A stretch of 64,000 nt of DNA from UKL13-2 sp043773745 (GCA_043773745.1 JAYVEV010000129.1:1-64000), one strand, 5' to 3'. Shown: positions 44,710 through 54,518, counted from the first letter of the stretch. Numbers and translations: made by a program. Notes: a model not told the origin generated them from the letters alone.

Positions 44710-46161
44710 ATGCATGCGCGAGTCGTACCCCCACTCTTTTTTGTTAAGCCGACCGAGCGGACATTTTTAACCGAGTTTGCCGAGCAGCCAACGCTTGAGC
44801 AGTTTTTGCTGCTGTCCCTGTTGTTGCATGCGCTCATTATTATGTTGTTTGGTGATGCCGCGGGCACCGGCGCTCAGCTTAGTGACCGACTATGGGGTAC
44901 GAGCGTATTTAAATTTAATGCAACCTTGCAATCCGATGCGCTTGTACCAGAGACAGGGCTTAAGCTTGACCGGGGCAGCAAGACATCAAAAATAATCTCG
45001 CAGCGCCAGCCTCGCATGACCACGGAACTACCGCCAACAACGGCCCCCGCAGACGCCGATAACACGATCAAAGCCGCCGTTGAAACGGACGTGTCAGCAC
45101 CGAAAAAGACTGAGCCTGCGTCTTCGCCAACGGAAGCGCCCCAACCGGTAAAAGAAGGTGCGCCTGCCGATCCAGCACAGGCAGGCACATTGCCGACAGC
45201 CGAGGCGCTGCGTTTTATTGCGAAAGAAGTTGCACAGCCCGTCACATCATTCGTTGTTTCAACGCCGACCATCGAACCCGCTGTGGCAGCGCCTGTTTTG
45301 CGCGCGCCTGTCGCATCGGTTACGCCAGCTACGATGCTTAATGCTCCGCCGGTGGCAACACTACCGGTTGACATACCGGTGCCTAATTTTGCCCCTCCTC
45401 CCTTGCTACCGGCTCCCTTGGTGATCCCCGCGCCGAAGATAGAACGCGCCTTGATAGTGCCTGTGCCGCCGAAATTGGAGACGGCGCCCGTTGAAATGCC
45501 TATTACGTTGCCGCCTGCGCCGATCGTGCGATCTCCTGTTGCCGAAACCGTTGTACCGCCTAAGGTCGATCGTGTGCAAAAGCTGCCGGAGCCGAAACTT
45601 GAGACCAAGATTGAAGTAAGGCCTGTGACAAGGCCGCCAGAAATAACCGTTCCGGAAATAGTGATGTCTGATGTAAAGCTGCCCGACATTAGACTTCCCG
45701 AGATCAAGCCTGCTGCGATGCCGTCCGCCGAAATAATCCGGGCTGAAAAACCATTGGCTCCGGTGAGCAGTGAGATTACAACTCGCGCAGCAGAGCCGGT
45801 TACAACGATATCCCCCGCTGCAGCATTACCTCGCGCGTCGCCCGCGAAATCGAATTCTGGCGATGAGCCATTTGGGCCAGCGTCGAACGCCGTGCCATCG
45901 GGTCAAAACAAGTCTGCGCCGAAGCTTGACCTGGATGCTCTGCGCAATCGGGCTCGCGCTATTACAAGCGAAGGTAATGCGCCTCGCGCATTGTTTTCTT
46001 TTCCGCTCAAGCCGCCAGTGGTGGTAAAGAAAAAGGAACAGGAAATTTTTGATAAAGCGCTGAAGCGTCCGGATTGCCGCGATGCGTATTCTGCACTTGG
46101 GTTGGCGGCGGTGATTCCGCTGGTACGTGATGCGGTGACGGAGAAGGGTTGTAAGTGGTAA
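44710..46161 (+). CDS. TonB-like proline-rich membrane protein
   Basis: 483 residues. One N-terminal membrane helix (LEQFLLLSLLLHALIIMLFG, about residues 29-48), then a long Pro/Ala/Val/Thr-rich stretch (about 100-400) resembling the spacer of TonB. The short C-terminal tail is PDCRDAYSALGLAAVIPLV and ends GCKW, with a pair of Cys. It lacks the standard TonB C-terminal domain. I infer a periplasm-spanning role; no function is established. Confidence 0.7.
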   Translation: MHARVVPPLFFVKPTERTFLTEFAEQPTLEQFLLLSLLLHALIIMLFGDAAGTGAQLSDRLWGTSVFKFNATLQSDALVPETGLKLDRGSKTSKIISQRQPRMTTELPPTTAPADADNTIKAAVETDVSAPKKTEPASSPTEAPQPVKEGAPADPAQAGTLPTAEALRFIAKEVAQPVTSFVVSTPTIEPAVAAPVLRAPVASVTPATMLNAPPVATLPVDIPVPNFAPPPLLPAPLVIPAPKIERALIVPVPPKLETAPVEMPITLPPAPIVRSPVAETVVPPKVDRVQKLPEPKLETKIEVRPVTRPPEITVPEIVMSDVKLPDIRLPEIKPAAMPSAEIIRAEKPLAPVSSEITTRAAEPVTTISPAAALPRASPAKSNSGDEPFGPASNAVPSGQNKSAPKLDLDALRNRARAITSEGNAPRALFSFPLKPPVVVKKKEQEIFDKALKRPDCRDAYSALGLAAVIPLVRDAVTEKGCKW

Positions 46162-46279
46162 TAGCCCGTCATGATGCGAATGGACATAAACGGCAAGCGA
46201 TTATCACCGGTGACTAATTGGTTCGATATGAGGATAATGCAGTTGGATTTTGAATATGAATTTTTAATACGGGAGCAGT

Positions 46280-47128
46280 ATGTATCAGACATTTATTAAC
46301 GACGCATGGTGTGAGGGTAATGTCGGTATTTTTGGCGCGATGGATCACAGTGTGTGGCTGGGATCGTCAGTATTTGACGGCGCGCGTGCCATTGCCGGGT
46401 GTACGCCAGACTTGGCGCTGCACCTGGAACGTGTGCGCCAATCCGCTGAAAAGCTTGGGCTTGATTGCCCCTATTCCGTGGCTGAAATGACTGCCCTCGT
46501 GAATGAAGGCATTGCTCGTTTCCCCACCGACGCCGAGCTTTATATTCGGCCGCTGGTGTTTGGCACGGAAGGTCTGCTGATTCCTGATTCAACAAAATCC
46601 GGTTTTGCGCTTACGCTATTTGATGCCCCCATGCCCACGTTTACAGGGTTTGCAGCGTGCCTGTCTCAGTTACAGCGTCCCGAACCATTGATGGCTGTAA
46701 CGGATGCCAAAGCTTCCAGCCTTTATGCGAATACAACGCGTGCCTTGCGGGATGCCAAAGCGCGCGGCTTTGATAATGCCGTTGTGCTGGATAGTCGTGG
46801 TCATGTAGCCGAGTTTGCAACCTCGAATTTATTTTTGGTGACCGGCCAAGGCGAGGTGGTGACGCCAGTGCCCAACGGAACTTTTTTGGCGGGCATCACC
46901 CGTGCCCGCGTTATAAAACTGTTGGCCGAGGCCGGAGTGATGGTGCAAGAGCGAAGCGTATTACCGGCTGAACTCGACTCGGCGAGGGAAATTTTTAATA
47001 CAGGCAATTTTGGCAAGGTACAACCTTGCAATCGCTATGAATCGAAGGCGTTGCCGATTGGCGAGATTGCCACGCTGGCGCGTGATCGTTATTTTGCGTT
47101 CATGCGCAGCGAGGCGGGTTCGCATTGA
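46280..47128 (+). CDS. Class IV PLP aminotransferase (branched-chain type)
   Basis: 282 residues. Fold-type IV features: DHSVWLGSSVFDGARA near residue 26, the PLP-Lys in DAKASSLYANT near 141, EFATSNLFLV near 180 and GTFLAGITRARV near 198. The family includes IlvE and D-amino-acid aminotransferase. The start has GGGAG before the ATG. No leucine or isoleucine pathway gene is adjacent. Confidence 0.85.
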   Translation: MYQTFINDAWCEGNVGIFGAMDHSVWLGSSVFDGARAIAGCTPDLALHLERVRQSAEKLGLDCPYSVAEMTALVNEGIARFPTDAELYIRPLVFGTEGLLIPDSTKSGFALTLFDAPMPTFTGFAACLSQLQRPEPLMAVTDAKASSLYANTTRALRDAKARGFDNAVVLDSRGHVAEFATSNLFLVTGQGEVVTPVPNGTFLAGITRARVIKLLAEAGVMVQERSVLPAELDSAREIFNTGNFGKVQPCNRYESKALPIGEIATLARDRYFAFMRSEAGSH

Positions 47129-47150
47129 TCGCATGCCTAGTGCCCAATAA

Positions 47151-47176
47151 AAAACCCCGGCAAGCCGGGGTTTTTT
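47151..47176. terminator. Intrinsic terminator between the aminotransferase and csp genes
   Basis: ACCCCGGC and GCCGGGGT form an 8-bp GC-rich stem with a two-base loop, with A-run on the left and a T-run on the right. It can stop both convergent transcripts. Confidence 0.88.
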
Positions 47177-47205
47177 ATTGCAGAACTTTGCAACTAAATC
47201 GAAGC

Positions 47206-47409
47206 TTACAGCGCTTGGATGTTGGTTGCTTGTTTGCCCTTAGGGCCTGTCGTTACTTCGAAAGACACTTTCTGGTTTTCAGCGAGTGTTTTGAAGCCGC
47301 TCGACTGGATAGCTGAGAAGTGCACAAACAAGTCTTCGCCCTTGTCATCAGGGGTAATGAAGCCAAAACCTTTTGCATCGTTAAACCATTTTACGGTACC
47401 AGTTGCCAT
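47206..47409 (-). CDS. Cold-shock domain protein (CspA family)
   Basis: 67 residues from MATGTVKWFN at 47409 (AGGAAA upstream). The RNA-binding motifs RNP1 (KGFGFI) and RNP2 (DLFVHF) are intact. It binds single-stranded nucleic acid and acts as an RNA chaperone. A second close paralogue lies at 56963-57166. Confidence 0.95.
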   Translation of the reverse strand: MATGTVKWFNDAKGFGFITPDDKGEDLFVHFSAIQSSGFKTLAENQKVSFEVTTGPKGKQATNIQAL

Positions 47410-47666
47410 TGTTAATTTCCTAATTATTAAGTTGATCGAGCAAATGCTCACATCGTTCGAACCAAGAAAGAAACAACAGACTGTACTGAATTAATTAGCT
47501 TGATGTCGTGCGATTAACTGATTTTACTACGAAAATGGCCTGGCAAGCATTTTTTACATGGTTAGGCTTTGTAGTCGTTTTTTGCGTTATTCCGGCTAAT
47601 TACATAACTGTCGAGGTAATGCTGGATCGGCAGTTTATCTCTTGTTTGATTAACACAGGGCAAGTT

Positions 47667-47724
47667 GCTAATATCGGCGGGCATTTTCAAGCATAAATGC
47701 TCCAAAACGCCCGCCGATATTAGC
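47667..47724. repeat. REP-like near-palindrome, copy B (58 nt)
   Basis: Perfect 16-base arms GCTAATATCGGCGGGC and GCCCGCCGATATTAGC flank a centre that itself pairs (TTTT/AAAA and AGCAT/ATGCT), giving 25 of 28 arm positions paired around AA. It aligns without gaps to copy A at 11838-11893. It sits in the 436-base gap between the divergent csp and DUF885 genes; the rest of the gap shows no gene. Confidence 0.7.
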
Positions 47725-47845
47725 GGTTTATGTCTGGAAAGCACAGTGATGAGTAGTTCATAATCTCGGAATCTTAAGTAATGGCATAAGCTTTGAAATC
47801 GCTAGGTAGGCGTTGCAGATCGCAAAATTTCTCCCGAAAGAGCAA

Positions 47846-49696
47846 ATGAAAAAAATTTGGAAAGTGGCTCGTTGGTTTGTTCTAGCGCTGTTGATTATCA
47901 CCGCTTATGCGGTTTATCGAATCGGCTGGGGTACCCCGTTTACAATCAATATGTTGGCGAACCGGCAGGCCGTGATTTTTTTGATTCGTAATCCGGAGCT
48001 GTTTAGCCAGATTGGCGCGGTCGACGGAACAATTTTTGATCGGCACTCCGGCAAGCTTGCGGCTGTTGGCGTGACCAAACGCGATGAGGATTATGCGTTT
48101 GTCGAGAAACTAATTGCCGAAGTAAAAGAATTTGATCGCGCCAAATTAAGCCGTCAAGATCAAATCACCTACGGTATTTTGCTAGATTTCTACGGCTCAT
48201 CCTTGCAGTACAAACGTTTTGAATGGTTGTCATCGGATGGACTGCACCCGATTATGTACCCGATTAGCCCCATGTTTGGCACGCAGGTTACATTGCCGAG
48301 CTTTTTGCAATCGGGGCATGTGGTGAAGAATGAAAAGACGGCACGAAATTATGTGAGTCGTCTTGAAGCGATGGGCGAAAAGCTTGATGCACTGACGAAC
48401 GAAATGCAGCGGCAGGCCAAGCTGGGCGTGGTGCTGCCAGCCTCACTGCTGGAGAAGTCGCTCGCCGTGATTGCAGATACCGTTAAGCCAGCTCCGGCAG
48501 AAAACGCGCTGGTGACCAGTTTTGCGGAACGGATGAATAAAGTCAGTGCGCTGGAGCCCGCTCTGAAATCTGAACTGCTAGGTACGGCAACAGCAGCCAT
48601 CAAGGATCGCGTCTATCCGGCCTATGAGCGGATGTCCGCCGCGCTGATTGCGTTGCGTCCGCAGGCTGTCGAGCAGAGCGCAGGTGCCGCGCGTTTGCCT
48701 GACGGCGCACGCTATTACACCTATATGCTCAGGCAGATGACGACGACAGATTATTCACCCGAACAAGTGCACCAGTTAGGTTTGAGCGAAGTCGCCCGCA
48801 TTGAAGCGGAAATGGATACGCTGCTAAAAAGCCAGAGTATGTTCTCAGGAACTGTTGCCGAGCGGACGAAGACGCTGCGTGAAGATCCGCGCTTTCTTTT
48901 ACCTTCAACTGATGAAGGGCGCGCGCAAATGTTGACACGGTACCGACAAATTCTGGATGAAGTAAACGCGCGCATGCCAGAGTATTTCAAGACCTTGCCA
49001 CCTGAAAAGCTGGTGGTGGAACGCGTGCCTATTGCGGCAGAGAAAGGCTCCGCCGGCGCCTACTATAATTCTGCGGCTATGGATGGCTCGCGCCCCGGCA
49101 CGTTCTTCGCCAACCTGCGTGACCTGAAGGAAATGCCGACTTGGGGCATGAAAACGCTTGCTTACCATGAGGGTATTCCGGGCCATCATTTTCAGATTGC
49201 CACCGCGCAAGGCCTGAAAGGTCTACCACTGATTCGGCAGCAGTCAATTTATACCGCTTATGTCGAAGGGTGGGCGTTGTATGCAGAGCGGCTCGCTGCC
49301 GAAATTGGGCTTTATAAAGATGATCCGTTCGGTGATCTCGGTCGTTTGCAGGCCGAGATATTTCGCGCCGTGCGCTTGGTGGTTGATACGGGCATACATG
49401 CCAAAGGTTGGACGCGAGAGCAAGCCATCGCATACATGGTGAACAACACCGGCATGGGTGAATCAGAAGTGACGACCGAGATCGAGCGTTATATGGCGCT
49501 GCCTGGTCAAGCTTGCGCTTACAAGGTCGGACAACTCAAAATATTGGCGCTGCGCGACAAAGCGAAAGCTGCCTTGGGTGCTAGGTTTTCGCTTAAAGAT
49601 TTTCATGCGGTCGTGCTCGACAGCGGCGCGGTGCCGCTGACCATACTTGAGCAATTGGTTGAGGAGTGGATCGCGCAAACGGAAAAGGGCGCTTAA
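47846..49696 (+). CDS. DUF885 family protein, membrane-anchored
   Basis: 616 residues from the ATG at 47846; a TTG 33 bases upstream is possible. A hydrophobic N-terminal segment (about 8-25) is a signal anchor. The DUF885 metallopeptidase-like motif HEGIPGHHFQ is near residue 435. A conserved VEGWALYAE follows. Members resemble M32-type carboxypeptidases, but substrates are largely unknown. Confidence 0.85.
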   Translation: MKKIWKVARWFVLALLIITAYAVYRIGWGTPFTINMLANRQAVIFLIRNPELFSQIGAVDGTIFDRHSGKLAAVGVTKRDEDYAFVEKLIAEVKEFDRAKLSRQDQITYGILLDFYGSSLQYKRFEWLSSDGLHPIMYPISPMFGTQVTLPSFLQSGHVVKNEKTARNYVSRLEAMGEKLDALTNEMQRQAKLGVVLPASLLEKSLAVIADTVKPAPAENALVTSFAERMNKVSALEPALKSELLGTATAAIKDRVYPAYERMSAALIALRPQAVEQSAGAARLPDGARYYTYMLRQMTTTDYSPEQVHQLGLSEVARIEAEMDTLLKSQSMFSGTVAERTKTLREDPRFLLPSTDEGRAQMLTRYRQILDEVNARMPEYFKTLPPEKLVVERVPIAAEKGSAGAYYNSAAMDGSRPGTFFANLRDLKEMPTWGMKTLAYHEGIPGHHFQIATAQGLKGLPLIRQQSIYTAYVEGWALYAERLAAEIGLYKDDPFGDLGRLQAEIFRAVRLVVDTGIHAKGWTREQAIAYMVNNTGMGESEVTTEIERYMALPGQACAYKVGQLKILALRDKAKAALGARFSLKDFHAVVLDSGAVPLTILEQLVEEWIAQTEKGA

Positions 49697-49715
49697 GGCG
49701 TATTAATATCCAAAT

Positions 49716-51386
49716 ATGCTACGCCTAACCGAAATTAAACTTCCGCTCAATCATGATGAAGCTGCCATCCAGACAGCGGCACTGAAGCGCCTCAAAATTG
49801 ATGCTGCCGAACTCATTCGAGTCACTATTTTTCGGCGGGGCTACGATGCGCGAAAGCGCGCCGATATCCATCTCGTCTATACGCTTGATTGCGAGGTTAA
49901 AAACGAGGCTGCGCAATTGAAGCGCTTTCGCGGCGACCCCAAACTCACGGTCACACCTGACACAAGCTATAAATTCGTGGCGCACGCACCATCAGAATTA
50001 CCGCTGCGTCCCGTGGTGATTGGTTTGGGCCCTTGCGGTTTATTTGCTGCGCTTACCCTTGCACAAATGGGATTTAGGCCGATTGTATTAGAGCGCGGCA
50101 AGGCGGTGCGCGAGCGTACCCAGGACACATGGGGGCTATGGCGAAAATCGGTACTGAATCCCGAGTCCAATGTACAGTTTGGCGAGGGAGGCGCGGGAAC
50201 GTTTTCAGACGGCAAGCTGTGGAGCCAGATTAAAGATCCCTTTTTTCTGGGTCGCAAAGTGCTGGACGAATTTGTGAAGGCCGGGGCGCCGCCTGAAATT
50301 ATGTATGTGTCGAAACCGCATATCGGCACTTTCAAACTGGTGACAATGGTGGAAAAAATGCGTGCCACTATTGAGTCACTGGGTGGCGAAATTCGTTTCC
50401 AGCAAAGAGTGGTTGACTTTGATATTGAACAGCAAGCTGATGGCACTCGCCATATTCGCGGTGTGCTGTTGGCTAATAGTGAGCATATCCAGACCCATCA
50501 TGTTGTATTGGCGATTGGCCATAGCGCTCGCGATACATTTGAAAGTATTCATGCGAGCGGGGTTTATCTCGAGGCCAAGCCATTCTCGATCGGGTTTCGC
50601 ATCGAGCATCCGCAATCATTGATTGATAATGCTCGATTTGGCCCCAATGCGGGCAACGATATTTTGGGCGCGGCTGATTACAAGCTGGTGCATCACGCCA
50701 GCAATGGCCGATCGGTGTACAGTTTTTGCATGTGTCCCGGTGGAACCGTGGTTGCAGCCACCTCTGAGCCGGGCCGCGTGGTTACCAATGGCATGAGCCA
50801 GTATTCACGCAATGAGCGTAATGCCAACGCAGGTATTGTGGTTGGCATCACGCCGGAACGCGATTATCCCGGTCATCCACTGGCAGGCATGGCTTTCCAG
50901 CGCCATTGGGAAGAGCAAGCCTTTAAGGCAGGCGGCGAAAATTACTGCGCACCCGCGCAACTGGCGGGGGATTTTGTCGCGGGTCGCGCTTCTACGGCAC
51001 TGGGCTCTATCCAGCCATCCTATAAGCCCGGTGTGAAAATGACTGACTTGAGCAGCGTGGTGCCGGATTTCGTCATCGAGGCGATTCGCGAAGCATTGCC
51101 TGCATTTGACAGGCAGATTAAAGGATTTGCCATGGCCGATGCGGTGCTGACCGGCGTGGAAACCCGTACCTCGTCTCCGATTCGCATTACACGCCGTGAT
51201 GATGATTTTCAGAGCATCAATACCCGTGGCTTATTTCCCGCCGGCGAGGGCGCTGGCTATGCGGGTGGCATTATGTCGGCTGGTGTCGATGGCATCAAGG
51301 CTGCCGAAGCTGTTGCACTATCGATTGTGGGTGGCATAGGTCGACACAAGCGGATGGTGATGGATGACCAGGCGAGCCCTTATTAA
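49716..51386 (+). CDS. FAD-dependent dehydrogenase of the COG2509 type
   Basis: 556 residues. A small N-terminal domain (1-85) precedes the FAD-binding fold, whose glycine motif reads GLGPCGLFAAL near 103. NVQFGEGGAGTFSDGKL and RTSSPIRITR are signatures of this uncharacterised group, and AGGIMSAGVDGIKAAE closes the FAD domain. It starts 20 bases after the DUF885 gene. Substrate unknown. Confidence 0.85.
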   Translation: MLRLTEIKLPLNHDEAAIQTAALKRLKIDAAELIRVTIFRRGYDARKRADIHLVYTLDCEVKNEAAQLKRFRGDPKLTVTPDTSYKFVAHAPSELPLRPVVIGLGPCGLFAALTLAQMGFRPIVLERGKAVRERTQDTWGLWRKSVLNPESNVQFGEGGAGTFSDGKLWSQIKDPFFLGRKVLDEFVKAGAPPEIMYVSKPHIGTFKLVTMVEKMRATIESLGGEIRFQQRVVDFDIEQQADGTRHIRGVLLANSEHIQTHHVVLAIGHSARDTFESIHASGVYLEAKPFSIGFRIEHPQSLIDNARFGPNAGNDILGAADYKLVHHASNGRSVYSFCMCPGGTVVAATSEPGRVVTNGMSQYSRNERNANAGIVVGITPERDYPGHPLAGMAFQRHWEEQAFKAGGENYCAPAQLAGDFVAGRASTALGSIQPSYKPGVKMTDLSSVVPDFVIEAIREALPAFDRQIKGFAMADAVLTGVETRTSSPIRITRRDDDFQSINTRGLFPAGEGAGYAGGIMSAGVDGIKAAEAVALSIVGGIGRHKRMVMDDQASPY

Positions 51387-51473
51387 AAATAGTTTCGCAG
51401 ATTTTAGGCGCAGGTTCTAGTCGCAGATTTATTTTCGTAATTTGGCTTCATAACCCCATAAAAAGGATTCACC

Positions 51474-51839
51474 ATGCCCCGCCAAATTCTTGACGAAGCG
51501 CGTATTCACACCTCTATCCGTGAAACCGTCGCCACCCATCATGCCGATATTGTCAGGGAGGTTGAAGCTGCCATTTCTGCCCACAAAGTCGTGGTGGTGG
51601 GGATGGCACAAAATCCCATGCCAAAGCGTGCGCGCAAGGTGCTCGATGCCGCAGGCATCGTTCATCATTATCTTGAATATGGCAGCTACTTCAATAATTG
51701 GCGTCGACGAAACGCGCTCAAAATATGGAGCGGTTGGCCGACTTTCCCGTTAATTTTTGTAAACGGCATGCTAATTGGCGGTGCCGATGATTTAGACCGC
51801 CTGATGGTCAATGGAGAACTGAAAAAGCTGTTGGGATAG
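51474..51839 (+). CDS. Glutaredoxin-fold protein lacking the active-site cysteines
   Basis: 121 residues. The glutaredoxin fold is shown by WPTFPLIFVNGMLIGGADDL (the cis-Pro and GG segments) and a VVVGM beta strand. Where Grx has CPYC or CGFS, this reads NPMP, so dithiol or monothiol chemistry is not possible. I recall similar proteins in other betaproteobacteria. Role unknown. Confidence 0.8.
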   Translation: MPRQILDEARIHTSIRETVATHHADIVREVEAAISAHKVVVVGMAQNPMPKRARKVLDAAGIVHHYLEYGSYFNNWRRRNALKIWSGWPTFPLIFVNGMLIGGADDLDRLMVNGELKKLLG

Positions 51840-51990
51840 TGCCCCGCCATAGACGCTAGAGCAGCCTGCTAAACATGCGCTTGTAAGGTTCTAGCCGACT
51901 TATACGGTACGTGGCAGCCTGAATGATAATTGGTTGCGATTCCAGCATATTCTGCTGCCCGACTCAGAATCTCACATTAAGGAGTTGTTT

Positions 51991-52320
51991 ATGAAAAGGT
52001 ATTTATTGAAATCCATGGCTGTTGCAGTCATTGCCGCAGCCGTGATGGTTACATCCTTGCCCGTCTTCGCTGATAGCGTTGAAGATGCAAACCGTTTTGT
52101 CAAAATGTGCGATACCGATAAAGACGGCATGGTCTCGAAAGCTGAGGTGATGAAACGTGCTGCCGACATGATGAAAAAAATGGCAGCGGACAAAAACGGC
52201 ATGTTCGATGCAAAAAAAACCATGGCCTTAATTCTTGAATTGCAGCGTGTCTTTGAAATAAAACATAGCGAAAAGCAAAATCAGCTTCGTTGCGCCAGCT
52301 CTTTGGCGATACCGACGTAG
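51991..52320 (+). CDS. Small secreted EF-hand protein
   Basis: 109 residues from 51991, with AAGGAG six bases upstream. The signal peptide ends at VFAD. One EF-hand loop, DTDKDGMVSKAEV, is visible (residues about 41-53), with a second partial loop (DKNGMFDAKK). The last 13 codons lie on the antisense of purB, so the tail may be an extension gained by loss of the original stop. Confidence 0.65.
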   Translation: MKRYLLKSMAVAVIAAAVMVTSLPVFADSVEDANRFVKMCDTDKDGMVSKAEVMKRAADMMKKMAADKNGMFDAKKTMALILELQRVFEIKHSEKQNQLRCASSLAIPT

Positions 52321-53654
52321 GTAGCAGGGCTCATGTTAATCAAGGTCGCTTTATCGGCTGCCGAAATGGGTAATGTTTTGACAAACGATTGCATTGCTTC
52401 AATGGTCAGGCCGCCCTTGCCGCGGGTGAGATCCTTCAATTGCTCATAGGCATCAGCGATGCCGTATTTGCGCATAACGGTTTGAATCGGCTCGGCGAGC
52501 ACGTCCCAATTGGCATTCAGGTCCTCGGCCAAGCCTGAGGGGTTCACTTCTAGTTTGTCCAAGCCGCGCGCAAGCGACTCATAAGCCAGCAGTGAATAGC
52601 CAAACGCCACCCCCATGTTTCGCAGCACGGTTGAATCGGTCAAATCCCGCTGCATGCGCGAGACGGGTAATTTTTCAGCCAGATGACGCAATACTGCATT
52701 TGCCAGGCCCAGATTGCCTTCCGAGTTTTCAAAATCGATCGGGTTTACTTTATGCGGCATGGTGGATGAACCAATTTCACCCGCCTTCACTTTTTGCTTG
52801 AAGTAGCCGTGTGAGATGTAGCTCCAGATATCGCGATCAAGATCGATCAGAATGGTATTGGCGCGGGCAATGGCATCAAACAATTCAGCCATGTAATCAT
52901 GCGGCTCAATTTGTGTTGTGTAGGGGTTGAATTCTAGGCCCAGGCTTTCAACAAATTTCTTCGCAAATTCTGCCCAGTCAAGAGCAGGGTAGGCCGAAAG
53001 ATGTGCGTTGTAATTGCCCACTGCACCGTTGATCTTGCCGAGCAGCCCGATCTGCGTGATGGCCGTGCGGGCGCGTTGCAGGCGGTAGGCAACGTTGGCC
53101 ATTTCCTTGCCCACAGTAGTTGGGGTTGCGGGTTGGCCATGTGTGCGCGCCAGCATGGGCAATGCCGCGTTGACATGTGCGAGGGCGGCAAGTTTTTCAT
53201 GGATATTCGTTAACGCCGGGATGAGGACGTTATCGCGAGCTGCTTTTAACATCAAGCCATGCGAAAGATTATTGATGTCTTCGGACGTGCAGGCAAAGTG
53301 GATAAAGGTCTTGTTGCGTTCAATCTCAACGTTGTCTGTGAAGGTTTCACGTAGCCAGTACTCAACCGCTTTCACATCATGATTGGTGATGGCCTCAATG
53401 GCTTTCACGCGCTCGGCATCGGCAATGGTAAAAGCATTCACACGCGCACGTAATTCAGCGATGCTGGAAGCCGAAAGTGGCAGGCACGCTTCAATGCCCG
53501 GCTCCAGCGACAAGGCAATTAGCCATTCCGCCTCAACCTGGACACGAAATTTAATAAGTGCATATTCGCTAAAAAACTCGCGAAGGATCGCGACTTTCTT
53601 TTCGTAGCGGCCATCGAGTGGGCCGAGTGCAGTAACAGGTGTTAGTGGAAGCAT
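52281..53654 (-). CDS. purB: Adenylosuccinate lyase
   Basis: 457 residues. It cleaves adenylosuccinate and SAICAR in purine synthesis. The fumarase-superfamily loop appears as GSSTMPHKVNPIDFENSEGN near residue 294, and the catalytic His region reads ARTHGQPATPTT. The N-terminus LTPVTALGPLDGRY matches family members. Its 3' end overlaps the convergent EF-hand gene by 40 bases. Confidence 0.95.
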   Translation of the reverse strand: MLPLTPVTALGPLDGRYEKKVAILREFFSEYALIKFRVQVEAEWLIALSLEPGIEACLPLSASSIAELRARVNAFTIADAERVKAIEAITNHDVKAVEYWLRETFTDNVEIERNKTFIHFACTSEDINNLSHGLMLKAARDNVLIPALTNIHEKLAALAHVNAALPMLARTHGQPATPTTVGKEMANVAYRLQRARTAITQIGLLGKINGAVGNYNAHLSAYPALDWAEFAKKFVESLGLEFNPYTTQIEPHDYMAELFDAIARANTILIDLDRDIWSYISHGYFKQKVKAGEIGSSTMPHKVNPIDFENSEGNLGLANAVLRHLAEKLPVSRMQRDLTDSTVLRNMGVAFGYSLLAYESLARGLDKLEVNPSGLAEDLNANWDVLAEPIQTVMRKYGIADAYEQLKDLTRGKGGLTIEAMQSFVKTLPISAADKATLINMSPATYVGIAKELAQRS

Positions 53655-53781
53655 GAGGGCCTGTGCAGTGAGCGCGGAAGTGACGCGACAATTAAATTAA
53701 AATTTTATCACGCTCACTCGCGCGGGCTTAATTTTTTCTGCGAAGAATTGACAGCCCGGCTACAGTTTGCGCGGGCGCGAA

Positions 53782-53790
53782 TGCTATAAT
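53782..53790 (+). promoter_or_regulatory. Extended -10 promoter upstream of the GST gene
   Basis: TGCTATAAT is an extended -10 (TGn plus consensus). No good -35 is needed with such a box. It leaves a leader of about 80 bases. Confidence 0.6.
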
Positions 53791-53875
53791 TAGCTTATAA
53801 AATAAATCTAAGTCGGGCAATAATCCAAGGTATCAGACGTGACCGACGGCGTCCTCTCCATGCACCGGAAATTTC

Positions 53876-54484
53876 ATGAAACTTGTTGCCTCATATACCA
53901 GCCCGTATGCCCGTAAAGTCCGTATTGTTATGGCGGAAAAGCGTATTGAATGCGAATTTGTTGAAGATAATGTCTGGGCGCCTAATACCCAAGCCACACT
54001 CTATAATCCGCTCACAAAAATCCCCGTATTACTGCTCGATGATGGTATTTCGCTTTACGATTCGCGGGTAATAGCAGAATTTCTGGATGGTGTGACTCCG
54101 GTTTCCCGTCTTATCCCTGAAGGGGGTCGGGAGCGCGCACTTGTCAAGCGTTGGGAAGCGTTGGGTGATGGGATTGCAGATGCGGGAATTGCGATATTTC
54201 TCGAGCGTAAGCGCCCCGAGGAAAAACAAGGTCAGGACTGGATAGTCCGTCAACGCGGCAAGATTGAAAGTGGTATTGCTGCCGCTGCGCGTGAGTTAGG
54301 CGAGCGCAAGTTCTGCCACGGCGAAAATTTAACACTCGGCGATATTTCGCTTGCGTGCGGTTTGGCTTGGCTGGAGTTTCGCTTGCCCGAAGTAGTGTGG
54401 CGCTCGACTTATCCCAATCTGGCGTTATGGATGGAGCGCATCGAAGCGCGACCTTCGTTTGTGGAAACAAAACCGCCGGCTTAA
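53876..54484 (+). CDS. Glutathione S-transferase family protein
   Basis: 202 residues. The thioredoxin-like N-domain starts MKLVASYTSPYARKVRI and has the cis-Pro in TKIPVLLLDDG and YDSRVIAEFLD; the C-domain is helical with LTLGDISLACGLAWLEFR. Ser/Cys at the catalytic position (SP in TSPYAR) fits the YibF-like group. It may act in stress detoxification. Confidence 0.88.
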   Translation: MKLVASYTSPYARKVRIVMAEKRIECEFVEDNVWAPNTQATLYNPLTKIPVLLLDDGISLYDSRVIAEFLDGVTPVSRLIPEGGRERALVKRWEALGDGIADAGIAIFLERKRPEEKQGQDWIVRQRGKIESGIAAAARELGERKFCHGENLTLGDISLACGLAWLEFRLPEVVWRSTYPNLALWMERIEARPSFVETKPPA

Positions 54485-54518
54485 GATTGAGGTTGCCGCA
54501 AAAGTCAGCGCAAACTAT

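Noticed and set aside
44874..45707. Long minus-strand open frame rich in Gly, Ser and Thr opposite the TonB-like gene
   Set aside because: It is the complement of a Pro/Ala/Val-rich coding region, which naturally yields such a composition.
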